From a virus, in the IMG/VR virus record IMGVR_UViG_3300023268_000004, positions 1-25,160 of that record: a stretch of DNA of 25,160 nucleotides; one strand, written 5' to 3'. Shown piece by piece: positions 1 to 6,812 of the stretch. The notes under the pieces were generated by a model. The model saw only the letters and a list, made by a program, of their open reading frames with translations. It made no database searches and had not been told where the DNA came from. Every line of letters starts with the position of its first letter. Position 1 is the first letter of the stretch. The position numbers and the translations under genes are program-made.

Positions 1-1
1 C

Positions 2-58
2 GTCGAGCCCTACAACTACGACAAGAAGATTGAGGTGCCCGCATGGCTGGCGTCCTAG
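2..58 (+). CDS. C-terminal end of an upstream gene (partial)
   Basis: An open frame enters from the left edge and ends at TAG 56-58, giving the tail VEPYNYDKKIEVPAWLAS. It overlaps the methyltransferase start at 43 by 16 nt, the same tight packing as the rest of the operon. Only 18 residues are visible, so no function can be given. Confidence 0.5.
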   Translation, partial: VEPYNYDKKIEVPAWLAS

Positions 59-1041
59 CTCAACAGATCACCGACCGATGGGCGATCTACAACGCCGACT
101 GCATGGACGTGCTCGCCGCGATCCCCGACACCAGCATCCACGGCACGATCTACTCGCCGCCGTTCACCGGCCTCTACCGGTACTCATCGTCAGACCGTGA
201 CCTGTCGAACGCCCGAACCACAGCGGAGTTCGCGCAGCATTACGGACTGGTTATCGACGAGATCGCTCGCGTCACGATCCCGGGCCGCACGGTCGGTGTG
301 CACGCGGCCCCGGTGCCGTCCGGCAACTCAGGGAAAGACTCGCTGGACGACTTCCCCGGGGATGTGATCCGCATGCACCAGGAACGCGGCTTCGACTGGA
401 TCGCCAGACACGTGATCTGGAAAGAACCGCTCGCAGTCCGCAACCGCACTATGGCGAAGAACCTCGCGCACAAGACCATCGTCGACGACGCTGCCTACGC
501 CGGCGTCGCATCCGCCGATGAGCTCCTCGTCTTCCGCAAACGGGGTGGTTCGGAGTTCCCGATTCAACACCCCTCTGGCCTACACGAATACGCGGGTTCC
601 ACTCCCGTGCCGGCCGAACTTTCGCAGTACCGCGGGTGGGAGGGCAAGCAAACCTCCAATCGCTACTCGCATTGGATCTGGCGACGCTACGCATCCAGCA
701 TCTGGGATGACATCCGCATCGATCGCGTGCTGCCGTTCCGGGACGCGAAAGACGAGGATGACGAGAAGCACGTCCACCCGCTGCAGCTCGATGTGATCGC
801 GCGCTACCTGCAACTGCGCACGTTGCCGGGCGAGCGTGTCCTCACGCCCTTCATGGGTGTCGGTTCCGAGGTGTTCGAGTCGGTCAAACAAGGTCGGTTC
901 GGAATCGGCGTTGAGCTCAAGCCCTCCTACTACGTGCAGGCAGAGCGCAATTTGGCCGCTGTCGATCGCGAACAATCGGACCCTGACCAGATCGACTTCT
1001 CGGCTCTTGAGGACGACGGATTCGGCGGTGATGCCGCGTGA
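43..1041 (+). CDS. Site-specific DNA methyltransferase, N4-cytosine/N6-adenine class, beta motif order
   Basis: This 332-residue protein probably transfers a methyl group from S-adenosylmethionine to an exocyclic amino group of a base in phage DNA. The catalytic motif IV is SPPF at residues 38-41 and the AdoMet-binding motif I is FMGVG at 270-274, followed by GRFGIGVEL. Motif IV before motif I is the beta order of the N6_N4_Mtase family. SPPF rather than DPPY leans towards N4-cytosine, but this is not decisive. The start at 43 has GAGG about 7 nt upstream. It is the first of two methyltransferase genes in this block, probably acting in protection from host restriction. No matching restriction enzyme is evident next to it. 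Confidence 0.9.
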   Translation: MAGVLAQQITDRWAIYNADCMDVLAAIPDTSIHGTIYSPPFTGLYRYSSSDRDLSNARTTAEFAQHYGLVIDEIARVTIPGRTVGVHAAPVPSGNSGKDSLDDFPGDVIRMHQERGFDWIARHVIWKEPLAVRNRTMAKNLAHKTIVDDAAYAGVASADELLVFRKRGGSEFPIQHPSGLHEYAGSTPVPAELSQYRGWEGKQTSNRYSHWIWRRYASSIWDDIRIDRVLPFRDAKDEDDEKHVHPLQLDVIARYLQLRTLPGERVLTPFMGVGSEVFESVKQGRFGIGVELKPSYYVQAERNLAAVDREQSDPDQIDFSALEDDGFGGDAA

Positions 1042-1052
1042 AAGAGCGCTGT

Positions 1053-1487
1053 TTACGGAACGGTCGAGAAGTCGATCCGATACTCGACGGCGCGTTCGAC
1101 CTGCTTGAACTCGAAGTCACCCACGTCGACGCTGATATCCCAGGGCAGGAGGCGGTCCTTGACGTACACGGTCCTGCTTCCGACTTGCGCGTTGGTCGCC
1201 CAGTCATCGGAGTAGTCACGGCGGGGGCGCGAGACCTCAGCAGGGCGCGCATCGGTCTTCTCTCCCATGTATCGCGTCCGAGGATCGCCGAGTACTGCCG
1301 CAACGGTTCGGGCTACCGCATAGCTCGCCCCGGGGATTACGCGAATCGAATCCTTCGGCCAGTAGACGGTGTAATTGCCCGTGCTTTCGTCGCCCGCGAG
1401 ATCGCGAAGCATCGCCTCGATCGAAATGCCCTGGTATCCAGCGGACAGCATTTCGAGGAACTCCTCAAAGTTCACGTACTTAATCAT
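1053..1487 (-). CDS. Unknown 144-residue protein on the opposite strand
   Basis: I do not recognise this protein. It runs leftward between two rightward methyltransferase genes. The minus frame has the codon habits of real genes here (GAG, AAG, TAC, ATC, GTC) and a balanced composition starting MIKYVNFEEFLEML. A plus-strand frame over the same bases (1038-1517) is also open but is poor in preferred codons and rich in Arg, His and Val, as a shadow would be. The gene converges with the upstream methyltransferase, ending 12 nt past its stop, and its start lies 26 nt from the next methyltransferase start. A lone antisense gene in a co-directional phage operon is typical of a late-acquired, separately transcribed gene. 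No signal peptide or membrane segment is seen. Confidence 0.72.
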   Translation of the reverse strand: MIKYVNFEEFLEMLSAGYQGISIEAMLRDLAGDESTGNYTVYWPKDSIRVIPGASYAVARTVAAVLGDPRTRYMGEKTDARPAEVSRPRRDYSDDWATNAQVGSRTVYVKDRLLPWDISVDVGDFEFKQVERAVEYRIDFSTVP

Positions 1488-1513
1488 CCCCGCACTCTAT
1501 CGGCGGTGATCTC

Positions 1514-2257
1514 ATGACCATCACCCCCAATGTGACCAAGCCGCGGATCCTCGATCTGTTCTGCTGCGAGGGCGGCGCTGGGATGGGTTATCACCGCGCA
1601 GGTTTCACCGTGTATGGCGTGGACATTGAGGCGCAGCCACGATACCCGTTCGCATTTCATCAGGGTGACGCCATCGATGTTCTACGCCGTCTCATCGCCG
1701 GAGAAGCCATCGAGTTCGTCCATCCGGACGGTCTCACCGAGCGCCTCTCCCTCAGCGACTTCGACGCAATCCACGCCTCACCTCCGTGCCAAGCCCACAG
1801 CGCGCTAAGAACAAGTTGGAACGCCCGTGAACATCTCGACCTAGTGCCCGATACTCGGAACGCCTTACAGCAGCTAGACATGCCGTGGGTGATCGAGAAC
1901 GTCGAAGGTGCACCGCTGGTCGATCCGATCCGCCTTTGCGGTTCGATGTTCGGGCTGGGCATTGACGGGTTCCAGCTGCGTCGCCACCGGCTTTTCGAGC
2001 TGAGCCCCGACGTGTTCATTCTCACCCCGCATTGCGATCACCGAGGGCCTGTCGTTGGTGTCTACGGTGACCATCTCAGGTCACGAGGACACTGGCGGAA
2101 GGGTGCGGACTTCCCCGGTCAGGACAAGGTGAAGCTCGCGTCTGAGGCCATGGGTGCTGACTGGATGTCCTGGCACGGGCTATCGCAGTCCATCCCGCCG
2201 GCGTACACGGAGTTCGTCGGCCTGCAGCTGCTCGAACGGTTGGGGGTAGCGGCGTGA
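1514..2257 (+). CDS. dcm: DNA (cytosine-5-)-methyltransferase, Dcm-like, short form
   Basis: The 247-residue protein should methylate C5 of cytosine in double-stranded DNA. The family motifs are in canonical order: motif I LDLFCCEGGAGMG at 13-25, motif IV SPPCQ at 89-93 with catalytic Cys92, motif VI ENV at 128-130, and motif VIII LRRHRL at 155-160. It is much shorter than bacterial M.HhaI-type enzymes (about 330 residues), so the target recognition domain is reduced. This compact form is common in actinophages. The start is ATG 1514 with a weak GGTGA upstream. Its stop overlaps the HNH gene start by 4 nt (2254-2257), so the two are likely translated together. Confidence 0.9.
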   Translation: MTITPNVTKPRILDLFCCEGGAGMGYHRAGFTVYGVDIEAQPRYPFAFHQGDAIDVLRRLIAGEAIEFVHPDGLTERLSLSDFDAIHASPPCQAHSALRTSWNAREHLDLVPDTRNALQQLDMPWVIENVEGAPLVDPIRLCGSMFGLGIDGFQLRRHRLFELSPDVFILTPHCDHRGPVVGVYGDHLRSRGHWRKGADFPGQDKVKLASEAMGADWMSWHGLSQSIPPAYTEFVGLQLLERLGVAA

Positions 2258-2685
2258 TCCGCCCAAAGACCGATGCGCCGCGGAAACCTACCGCCGCTGA
2301 GGAGCGCGAGGCGTACGAGCTCGCTACCCTTCGTGATCGCGACACCTGCCAGCGATGCCGGCGTAACTGCGGGTGGGGTGTGACGTCACGCGATCACCGC
2401 AAGGGCCGGGGTGTGGGCGGTCTGACCGTCGTCACCAACCTGCAGGTGCTCGGAGGCACTGGAACTACTGGGTGCCACGGTTGGAAGAGTTCGCACCCGG
2501 CCGAGGCGATGGCCGAGGGCTGGTCTGTGCCTTCGTGGGCTGACCCTGCAGAGTGGCCGGCGCGACGGTGGCTGAGTTCCACCGGTGGTCAGCTGCGTCT
2601 CGCGTGGGTGCTGTACACCCCGGACGGGCGTTGGGAAGAACTCAGCGACGCAGGCGCGGTACGACGGATGGCCGGTGACCGCTGA
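2254..2685 (+). CDS. HNH-endonuclease-like protein
   Basis: The 143-residue protein begins with a helical stretch, then shows CQRC, a DHRKGRGVGG segment (the histidine of an HNH beta-beta-alpha fold), NLQVLGG (the asparagine position) and GCHGW..SHP, where the second zinc ligand and third histidine would fall. The C-terminal third is Trp-rich and not assigned. The start is GTG 2254, overlapping the Dcm stop, and it ends in an ATGA-type overlap with the next small gene. Such HNH proteins in phages act as nicking enzymes, packaging helpers or homing endonucleases. Coupling to a C5-methyltransferase also allows a modification-related role, which is inference only. Confidence 0.7.
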   Translation: MIRPKTDAPRKPTAAEEREAYELATLRDRDTCQRCRRNCGWGVTSRDHRKGRGVGGLTVVTNLQVLGGTGTTGCHGWKSSHPAEAMAEGWSVPSWADPAEWPARRWLSSTGGQLRLAWVLYTPDGRWEELSDAGAVRRMAGDR

Positions 2686-2828
2686 TGGGCATCGACAGAA
2701 TCAAACTCCTCGCCTGGCTATACGCCCGCGCTACACCCGATCGTGTCCCACTCGTGGGATCGATCTATGCCGGGCTCGCTGAACGTCTCCGCCGTGGCGA
2801 TTTCGATGACGACAGAAACACGAACTGA
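2685..2828 (+). CDS. Small protein, 47 residues, unknown
   Basis: ATG 2685 overlaps the preceding TGA and the gene's own TGA (2826-2828) overlaps the next ATG at 2828, so it fills the gap between two genes exactly. The product starts MGIDRIKLLAWLYARATPDR and ends acidic (DFDDDRNTN). It has one amphipathic helix-like segment (IKLLAWLYARA) and no recognisable domain. The evidence for coding is the double 1-nt overlap and a well-biased third codon position. Function is unknown. Confidence 0.65.
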   Translation: MGIDRIKLLAWLYARATPDRVPLVGSIYAGLAERLRRGDFDDDRNTN

Positions 2829-3502
2829 TGGCGAAAACAAGAATGCTGAAGCCCGACCTCAGAACCTCGGAGAAGGTGGCCTCTTGGCCGATCCCGATCC
2901 GCTACTTCTGGGTTCTCCTCTGGGGATACGTCGACGACCACGGCAAAGCGCGCGACAACCCTCTGCTGATCAAGGCCGACTGCTTCCCGCTCGATACCGA
3001 GATCACCGGCGACGTTGTAGATCGGTGGATGTGGGGCCTTTCCGAGGCTGGTGTGATCGTCCGATACACGGTCGCAGGCAGCGAATATGTGCAGGTCAAG
3101 AACTGGTCTGAGCACCAGAAGCCCCAGCATCCGACTCGGAACATCCTCCCCGATTGGGACAGCCCGCAGTCCACCGTCCGACAGCTTCATGCAACCCTCA
3201 TGCACGATGCACGAGGGGCGCTGGAGACCTTCACTCCTGAGTTGAGTAGAGATGAGTTGAGTGGGGGCGACGCTCACGCGTCGGAGCCCCCCCTCTTTTG
3301 CTTCCAACATCCCAACGGCTCACGAGAGAGCTGCGGGCCGTGCGCGGACGCTCGCCGTGTTCACGATCAGTGGCAACGACAGCAGAAGCCTGTCGAGAAG
3401 CCGACCGTCCCCGGCATCATCACGGATCCCGACTGCGATGTGCATCTCGGCTATCCGAAGCGTGACTGCCCACGCTGTGCAGAAGATGCGGTGGCGTCGT
3501 GA
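2828..3502 (+). CDS. Replication-initiator-like winged-helix protein with two C-terminal zinc motifs
   Basis: Residues 1-105 (MAKTRMLKPDLRTSEKVASW onward, with YFWVLLWGYVDDHGKARDNP) match the N-terminal helix-turn-helix domain seen in actinophage replication initiators and replisome organisers. The part around VDRWMWGLSEAGVIVRY is the winged-helix core. A linker at about 112-155 is followed by two motifs of identical spacing, C-x2-H-x7-C-x2-C, at C158/H161/C169/C172 and C203/H206/C214/C217, probably two zinc-binding modules for DNA or partner binding. Next to a RusA resolvase and a PD-(D/E)XK nuclease, a role in origin recognition or primosome loading is likely. The assignment rests on fold-level resemblance, so initiator function is moderately supported. 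Confidence 0.7.
   Translation: MAKTRMLKPDLRTSEKVASWPIPIRYFWVLLWGYVDDHGKARDNPLLIKADCFPLDTEITGDVVDRWMWGLSEAGVIVRYTVAGSEYVQVKNWSEHQKPQHPTRNILPDWDSPQSTVRQLHATLMHDARGALETFTPELSRDELSGGDAHASEPPLFCFQHPNGSRESCGPCADARRVHDQWQRQQKPVEKPTVPGIITDPDCDVHLGYPKRDCPRCAEDAVAS
3239..3262 (+). repeat. 15-bp-period direct repeat inside the initiator gene
   Basis: GAGTTGAGT occurs at 3239-3247 and 3254-3262. In frame it encodes ELSRD-ELSGG in the flexible linker of the initiator-like protein. Several phages carry their replication origin as repeats inside the initiator gene, but two copies are few, so origin function is only a possibility. Confidence 0.4.
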
Positions 3503-4242
3503 TTGCTCATTCAGCCAAGGGTGTTTTGGATGCGGTCGAGCGACATCACATCTACAACGCGGGAGCCATTCTCCGTGAAGTTACGATCCTCGATCCGGAA
3601 GTGATGCGGATGAAGGCCGCTTATTACCGGCTGAGTTACCCCGATAGCTATTACGGCACCTCGAGCGCCTACGCTCAATACGACATCTCGGGAATCGATC
3701 TGGACGAGCTTCCCGCGGACCTCATGAGTCGCAAGGACTTCCGTCGTATCGACGCGCTGATGTTCGGCGCGCGGGACAAGTTCGGCGTCTACCAGCGGAC
3801 CGCGGTCGAGGTGAAGATCAGCCGTGCTGACTTTCGCCGCGACACCGACGAGAAGCGGCAAGCGTGGGCGAACGCCACTCACCGGTTCATCTATGCGGTC
3901 CCGGCCGGTCTCGTATCCGCGGATGAAGTTCCCCGCGGATGCGGACTCTGGGAGGTCGACTTCACTGTCCAGGATGACGCCGCGGTGTATGGCAATGTCC
4001 GTGTCGCCAAGCGTGCCGTAATCAACCGTGAGCCCGTGCCGCTGGCGGACGAGCCGTTCGTCGCATACATGGCCGGTCGTGCGTCTCGTGCCGAGTGGGA
4101 GCGTCGTTCGGATGCTCGCCTGAATACGGCTCTGGCTGAACTCGACCGCGCGAAGGGCATCGCCGAGTGGTATCGAAAGCAGACCGAGGAACAACAGCAG
4201 GAACTGCGGAAACTACGCAGACGGTTGGCGGTGGCCTCATGA
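3499..4242 (+). CDS. MmcB-like PD-(D/E)XK family nuclease
   Basis: The 247-residue protein has the restriction-endonuclease-fold signature RRIDALMFG (Asp85) followed by AVEVKISRADF (Glu104, Lys106), then a conserved RHRFIYAVPAGLV-like strand and GCGLWEV. This is the arrangement of the MmcB / DUF of actinophage DNA-repair nucleases, which cut or process DNA during recombination or repair. A C-terminal coiled coil (about 195-245, rich in E, Q, R and K) may mediate dimerisation. The GTG start at 3499 overlaps the previous TGA. A start at ATG 3604 is possible but would leave a gap. It lies between the initiator and RusA genes, consistent with a replication/recombination cassette. Confidence 0.72.
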   Translation: MIAHSAKGVLDAVERHHIYNAGAILREVTILDPEVMRMKAAYYRLSYPDSYYGTSSAYAQYDISGIDLDELPADLMSRKDFRRIDALMFGARDKFGVYQRTAVEVKISRADFRRDTDEKRQAWANATHRFIYAVPAGLVSADEVPRGCGLWEVDFTVQDDAAVYGNVRVAKRAVINREPVPLADEPFVAYMAGRASRAEWERRSDARLNTALAELDRAKGIAEWYRKQTEEQQQELRKLRRRLAVAS

Positions 4243-4589
4243 TCGGCCAGTTGTCGTCAGATCGTGAGTACGCGGAGTGGATCGCGTCCGTGCGCGTTCC
4301 GAACCGTCGTGTGAACGAGCGTCCTCGGATTAGTACTGAGGAGCGTGCTGCGAGGGCGTATGACGCGGAGACGGCCCGAATGTTGGAGATCCTCCACAGA
4401 CCCGCACCAACCCCGGATGTGGCCGCAGAACCGCTGCCACGGGTTGTGCGGCGCAGGACAGCGACGACGCGGATCAGTGATCAGCAGTTGGAGATCGCTA
4501 TTCGTGTTTACGACTCGTTGACTCCTGCACAGCAGGCGTCATGGGGTCGAGCGCGTACACGGGAATCACGGCAGGAGAGGGCCGCATGA
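4239..4589 (+). CDS. Unknown 116-residue protein
   Basis: I chose ATG 4239 because it overlaps the preceding TGA as ATGA, the rule in this operon. The frame also stays open upstream to a GTG at 4167. The product is charged and mostly helical. A basic centre (RVVRRRTATTR) precedes a helix pair, ISDQQLEIAIRVYDSLTPAQ..., that resembles a small DNA-binding or protein-interaction module, but no family is recognised. It is followed with a 4-nt overlap by the RusA-type gene, so co-translation is likely. Confidence 0.7.
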   Translation: MIGQLSSDREYAEWIASVRVPNRRVNERPRISTEERAARAYDAETARMLEILHRPAPTPDVAAEPLPRVVRRRTATTRISDQQLEIAIRVYDSLTPAQQASWGRARTRESRQERAA

Positions 4590-5065
4590 CTGATCACGAA
4601 CATGACTATTGGCGGACCCCGTCTGGTGCGTTGGAGTGCGCATGTGGCGAATCCCGGCGTGCAGTAACCGTCGTTCGCGAGCCTGCGCGCAGTTGGTCTT
4701 TTCCGCTGCACTTCGTCCGCCCACCGAGGGGCCTGTCGGCGAACGATCGTCCGCATTGGGCCACGAAGCACGAATCCACCCAGCAGGTGCGACTGATGGT
4801 GATGAGCGCGGCGCAGAACATCCCGCAGCTCGAGCGCTGCCGCGTCGATGTCGAGTGGGTGGTCATCACCCGGCACCGGCGCGACACCGACAACCTCGCC
4901 CCGTTTATGAAGGCGATCTACGACGGCATCGGTGCGGACAAGGGCATCAGCGCCCACATCGTTCCCGACGACGACCCTGAGCACATGGAGAAGCGCGGCG
5001 CGACGATCCGGTACGACAAGGCCGGCCCTGCGCTCTTCAACGTCACGATCACCGAACTCACCTGA
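4586..5065 (+). CDS. rusA: RusA-family Holliday junction resolvase
   Basis: This should be a homodimeric, Mg-dependent enzyme that cuts Holliday junctions and branched replication intermediates. The family signature is clear: RRDTDNLAPFMKAIYDGIG has the acidic residues Asp100/Asp102, Asn103, Lys109 and Asp113, and a further acidic patch follows at DDD 128-130. The start at ATG 4586 is set by a strong AGGAG about 9 nt upstream and an overlap with the previous stop. An alternative ATG at 4541 lacks this. The N-terminus (HEHDYW...ECACGESR) adds about 30 residues with H/C groups that may bind a metal ion. Total length (159) is slightly above typical RusA (about 120), because of this extension. 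Confidence 0.88.
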   Translation: MTDHEHDYWRTPSGALECACGESRRAVTVVREPARSWSFPLHFVRPPRGLSANDRPHWATKHESTQQVRLMVMSAAQNIPQLERCRVDVEWVVITRHRRDTDNLAPFMKAIYDGIGADKGISAHIVPDDDPEHMEKRGATIRYDKAGPALFNVTITELT

Positions 5066-5091
5066 TGAACACCAACCCGAATGGAGACACC

Positions 5092-5592
5092 ATGCAAGTA
5101 ACGAAGGGCGATTATGTACTCACCAGGAAGGCCGGATCCGCCAGATTCCTCCGCGGCTATGGCTCGATGGGCTACAACCAGGACGAAGAGCTCTTGGTCA
5201 CGTCCGTTGCCAATCAGCACTGGCTGAACGTGAAGAGGGCGACCGGTGGGGGCAACGTCTTCAGGATCTCCCGCGACCTCGTTTACCAGCCTGCGCGGAA
5301 GCTCGGAGAGATCCCTGCGGGCAGCATCGCCGCCGACGACCCGCGCATTGCGTGGCTGTTCGAAGACGCGATGCGCCTCGCCGACCGCCTGGGCCTCTGC
5401 AGTGACTTCGACCGCATCGCCGACGCTCTCGGCGTGCCGGGCCGCACCCGCACCTTCAACATCAAGATCCCTGCCGGCGACGGCATCGAGATCGTCGCAA
5501 AGGTCGAAGCCCGAAGCAAGAAACTCGCACAGCAGCTCATTCTCGAGCGGCTGCAGGAAGCGCAGCCGCGCATGAAGGAGCTGAGCGCGTGA
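5092..5592 (+). CDS. Unknown 166-residue protein
   Basis: The start is set at ATG 5092 by GGAG with 5-nt spacing. An ATG at 5065 overlapping the previous stop would add nine residues. The N-terminal half (VTKGDYVLTRKAGSARFLRG..., LLVTSVANQHWLNVKRATGG) looks like a small beta-barrel fold, and the rest is helical with a C-terminal QQLILERLQEAQPRMKE segment. No known family is recognised. It sits at the end of the replication block with a 4-nt overlap to the next gene. Confidence 0.72.
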   Translation: MQVTKGDYVLTRKAGSARFLRGYGSMGYNQDEELLVTSVANQHWLNVKRATGGGNVFRISRDLVYQPARKLGEIPAGSIAADDPRIAWLFEDAMRLADRLGLCSDFDRIADALGVPGRTRTFNIKIPAGDGIEIVAKVEARSKKLAQQLILERLQEAQPRMKELSA

Positions 5593-5801
5593 CCGCCCCT
5601 GTCCCGTCCCCGTCTGAGCAGATCATCATCGATGGTTTCGGCATCGATCATCCGACACCGAAAACGGAATATGAGATCCGTGAGTGGAAGGTTGAGCTGA
5701 CGAAGGAACTTGACGCGCACGGTGACATTCCGACCATGGCGACCGCGCTTCGTGCCGCTGTCGACACCCTCACATGGGTGCTTGGAGAGCATGCTGCGTG
5801 A
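5589..5801 (+). CDS. Unknown 70-residue protein, last gene of the left operon
   Basis: The GTG start at 5589 overlaps the previous stop as GTGA. The product is acidic and alpha-helical after residue 25 (EYEIREWKVELTKELDAHGD, then TMATALRAAVDTLTWVLGEH). It is unrecognised. The stop is followed after 7 nt by a strong hairpin, so this appears to be the last gene of the rightward transcript. Confidence 0.68.
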   Translation: MTAPVPSPSEQIIIDGFGIDHPTPKTEYEIREWKVELTKELDAHGDIPTMATALRAAVDTLTWVLGEHAA

Positions 5802-5808
5802 CACAGCA

Positions 5809-5841
5809 ATGGCGCCGCACCCATCAGGGTGACGGCGCCAT
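5809..5841. terminator. Bidirectional hairpin terminator between convergent genes
   Basis: ATGGCGCCGCACCC pairs with GGGTGACGGCGCCAT over 14 bp with a single bulged A and a 4-nt ATCA loop. It lies between the end of the rightward operon (5801) and the end of the leftward helix-turn-helix gene (5857). There is no long T-run on either side, so it may need Rho or act as a block from both sides. Confidence 0.75.
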
Positions 5842-5856
5842 TCGTGTGCGTGGGGG

Positions 5857-6063
5857 CTATTCGGTGGTTTCGCCCACCCGTGAGGCCTTGACTGCTCCGT
5901 GCTCGGTCATGCCGAGGCGGTTAGCGATCTCTCGCCATGTGACGGGCGGGTCTTCCTCTCGTGCTCGCTTGATCAACGCTGCACGACGAGCGGGAGCGCC
6001 GTCCATGAACGCTTTGTACTCATCGAGCTCTTCGCGAATTCCCATGCGAGCACGGTAGCACAT
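5857..6063 (-). CDS. Small helix-turn-helix protein on the minus strand
   Basis: The 68-residue protein carries a helix-turn-helix at about 41-60 (VTWREIANRLGMTEHGAVKA: WREIANRL helix, GMT turn, recognition helix). The N-terminus is a charged helix (EELDEYKAFMDG). It could start at 6063 or at ATG 6045 (MGIREELDEY). Neither has a strong ribosome site. The gene is transcribed away from the next rightward gene and shares the 6064-6244 region, which holds palindromes. This is the classical layout of a phage regulator controlling a divergent promoter region. It may equally be a small transcription factor of unknown target. Confidence 0.68.
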   Translation of the reverse strand: MCYRARMGIREELDEYKAFMDGAPARRAALIKRAREEDPPVTWREIANRLGMTEHGAVKASRVGETTE

Positions 6064-6158
6064 ACCTACCGAGAATTACCTAACTAGAGTTGCGTAGAGT
6101 GCCGAACCGTGCCATGCTCGTTACGTAACCGCAGTTTGGTAATCCAAATTGTGGCTCA
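6064..6158. promoter_or_regulatory. Divergent control region with palindromes (candidate operators)
   Basis: This is AT-richer than its surroundings and lies between divergent genes. It contains the perfect palindrome GTTACGTAAC (6120-6129) and the inverted repeat TTTGG-taat-CCAAA (6135-6148). Two ACCTA copies and AACT-ag-AGTT lie near 6066-6090. A candidate rightward promoter is TTGCGT followed by 17 nt and CATGCT, which is weak. Binding by the adjacent helix-turn-helix protein is inferred. Confidence 0.5.
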
Positions 6159-6213
6159 CCGGGCGGGGTCTCTGAGTATTCGGAGCCTCGAACACCAACT
6201 GGTGCCCGCCCGG
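6159..6213 (+). other. Structured leader RNA (long stem with internal hairpin)
   Basis: CCGGGCGGG (6159-6167) pairs perfectly with CCCGCCCGG (6205-6213) across 37 nt, and CACCA-ac-TGGTG (6193-6204) forms an inner hairpin. It ends 31 nt before the start at 6245, leaving the ribosome site free. It could be a regulatory leader or a transcription attenuator. It does not have the layout of a tRNA. Confidence 0.5.
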
Positions 6214-6244
6214 CCCTCAATTTCTCCCGATGAAAGGGCCGCTG

Positions 6245-6598
6245 ATGGCTGAGAGCACGAACGGAACGGGCGGGATGCCTGATCTGCGGGAACGGCTGGC
6301 CGTGGCTGAGCAGATGAACTCGATGGCTGCGTCGGCGGGCCTTGAGGTTGAGCTTGTGTCGATCAGTCGGTACGGGACGCCGGTCAAGTTGCAGGTTTCG
6401 AACGACGATCACAGTCCTTCCGGTGCGGAGCGGGCGGCGTCGGCTCTGCTCACGATGTGGCCGCGCTGGGATTTGCAGGAGATGCGTGGTCTTCTGTATC
6501 TCAGCGCCACAGTCGGTGACACTGCTGCCCAGTTTTATTTCGGTTCCGGGTCTGCCGACAATGTTCGTGCCCTCCGCGCTGTGGTGGTGTCGGCATGA
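6245..6598 (+). CDS. Unknown 117-residue protein, first gene of the right-hand small-gene operon
   Basis: ATG 6245 is chosen because GAAAGGG lies 7 nt upstream. ATG 6230 would add five residues without a ribosome site. The protein is hydrophilic: a helical N-half (LRERLAVAEQMNSMAASAGL) then a mixed region with TVGDTAAQFYFGSGSADNVR. No family is recognised. It follows the structured leader directly, so it is the first gene of the downstream transcript, and it overlaps the next small gene by 4 nt. Confidence 0.7.
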   Translation: MAESTNGTGGMPDLRERLAVAEQMNSMAASAGLEVELVSISRYGTPVKLQVSNDDHSPSGAERAASALLTMWPRWDLQEMRGLLYLSATVGDTAAQFYFGSGSADNVRALRAVVVSA

Positions 6599-6705
6599 TC
6601 CGCCGCCGCTCCACTTTCGTCGCCCCGCGCCGTTCCTGGCTGCCATCGTTCCTCCGCCGGCGCGGGTACGCGGCCGATTTCAAGTGGCAAGGTTCGGTCC
6701 GGTGA
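6595..6705 (+). CDS. Very basic 36-residue peptide
   Basis: ATG 6595 overlaps the previous TGA. The peptide has many arginines (MIRRRSTFVAPRRSW... LRRRGYAAD) and its stop overlaps the next GTG. The high positive charge suggests nucleic-acid or membrane-surface binding, but no family is known. It is supported mainly by exact stop-start overlaps on both sides. Confidence 0.5.
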   Translation: MIRRRSTFVAPRRSWLPSFLRRRGYAADFKWQGSVR

Positions 6706-6812
6706 TCGCCGTGAACCGGGTGAAGGGGTGGATTGCTGCTGTGGTGATTTCCGCGTTCATCTGGACGGTCATCGTTGTGGCGATCACCCAGATTGCAGCG
6801 GCTCTCTCATGA
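6702..6812 (+). CDS. 36-residue single-pass membrane peptide
   Basis: GTG 6702 overlaps the stop of the preceding gene. After a basic start (NRVKG) there is one long hydrophobic segment, WIAAVVISAFIWTVIVVAI, long enough to span the membrane, and a short polar tail. Its stop overlaps the next ATG. It is one of three consecutive genes of this shape. Function is unknown. Holin-like, membrane-anchoring or superinfection roles are possible but not shown. Confidence 0.6.
   Translation: MIAVNRVKGWIAAVVISAFIWTVIVVAITQIAAALS

Noticed and set aside
1038-1517. Plus-strand open frame of 159 residues over the minus-strand gene
   Set aside because: It is poor in preferred codons and the opposite frame has far better codon use and protein-like composition. 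Its GTG overlap with the methyltransferase stop is the only point in favour.
3511-4194. Minus-strand 227-residue open frame
   Set aside because: It lies opposite the nuclease gene, which shows clear catalytic motifs. Long antisense frames are common in high-GC coding DNA.
6159-6213. Possible tRNA at the structured leader
   Set aside because: The outer stem pairs well but there is no T-arm motif or anticodon-arm layout, and the internal hairpin has a 2-nt loop, so it is not a tRNA.
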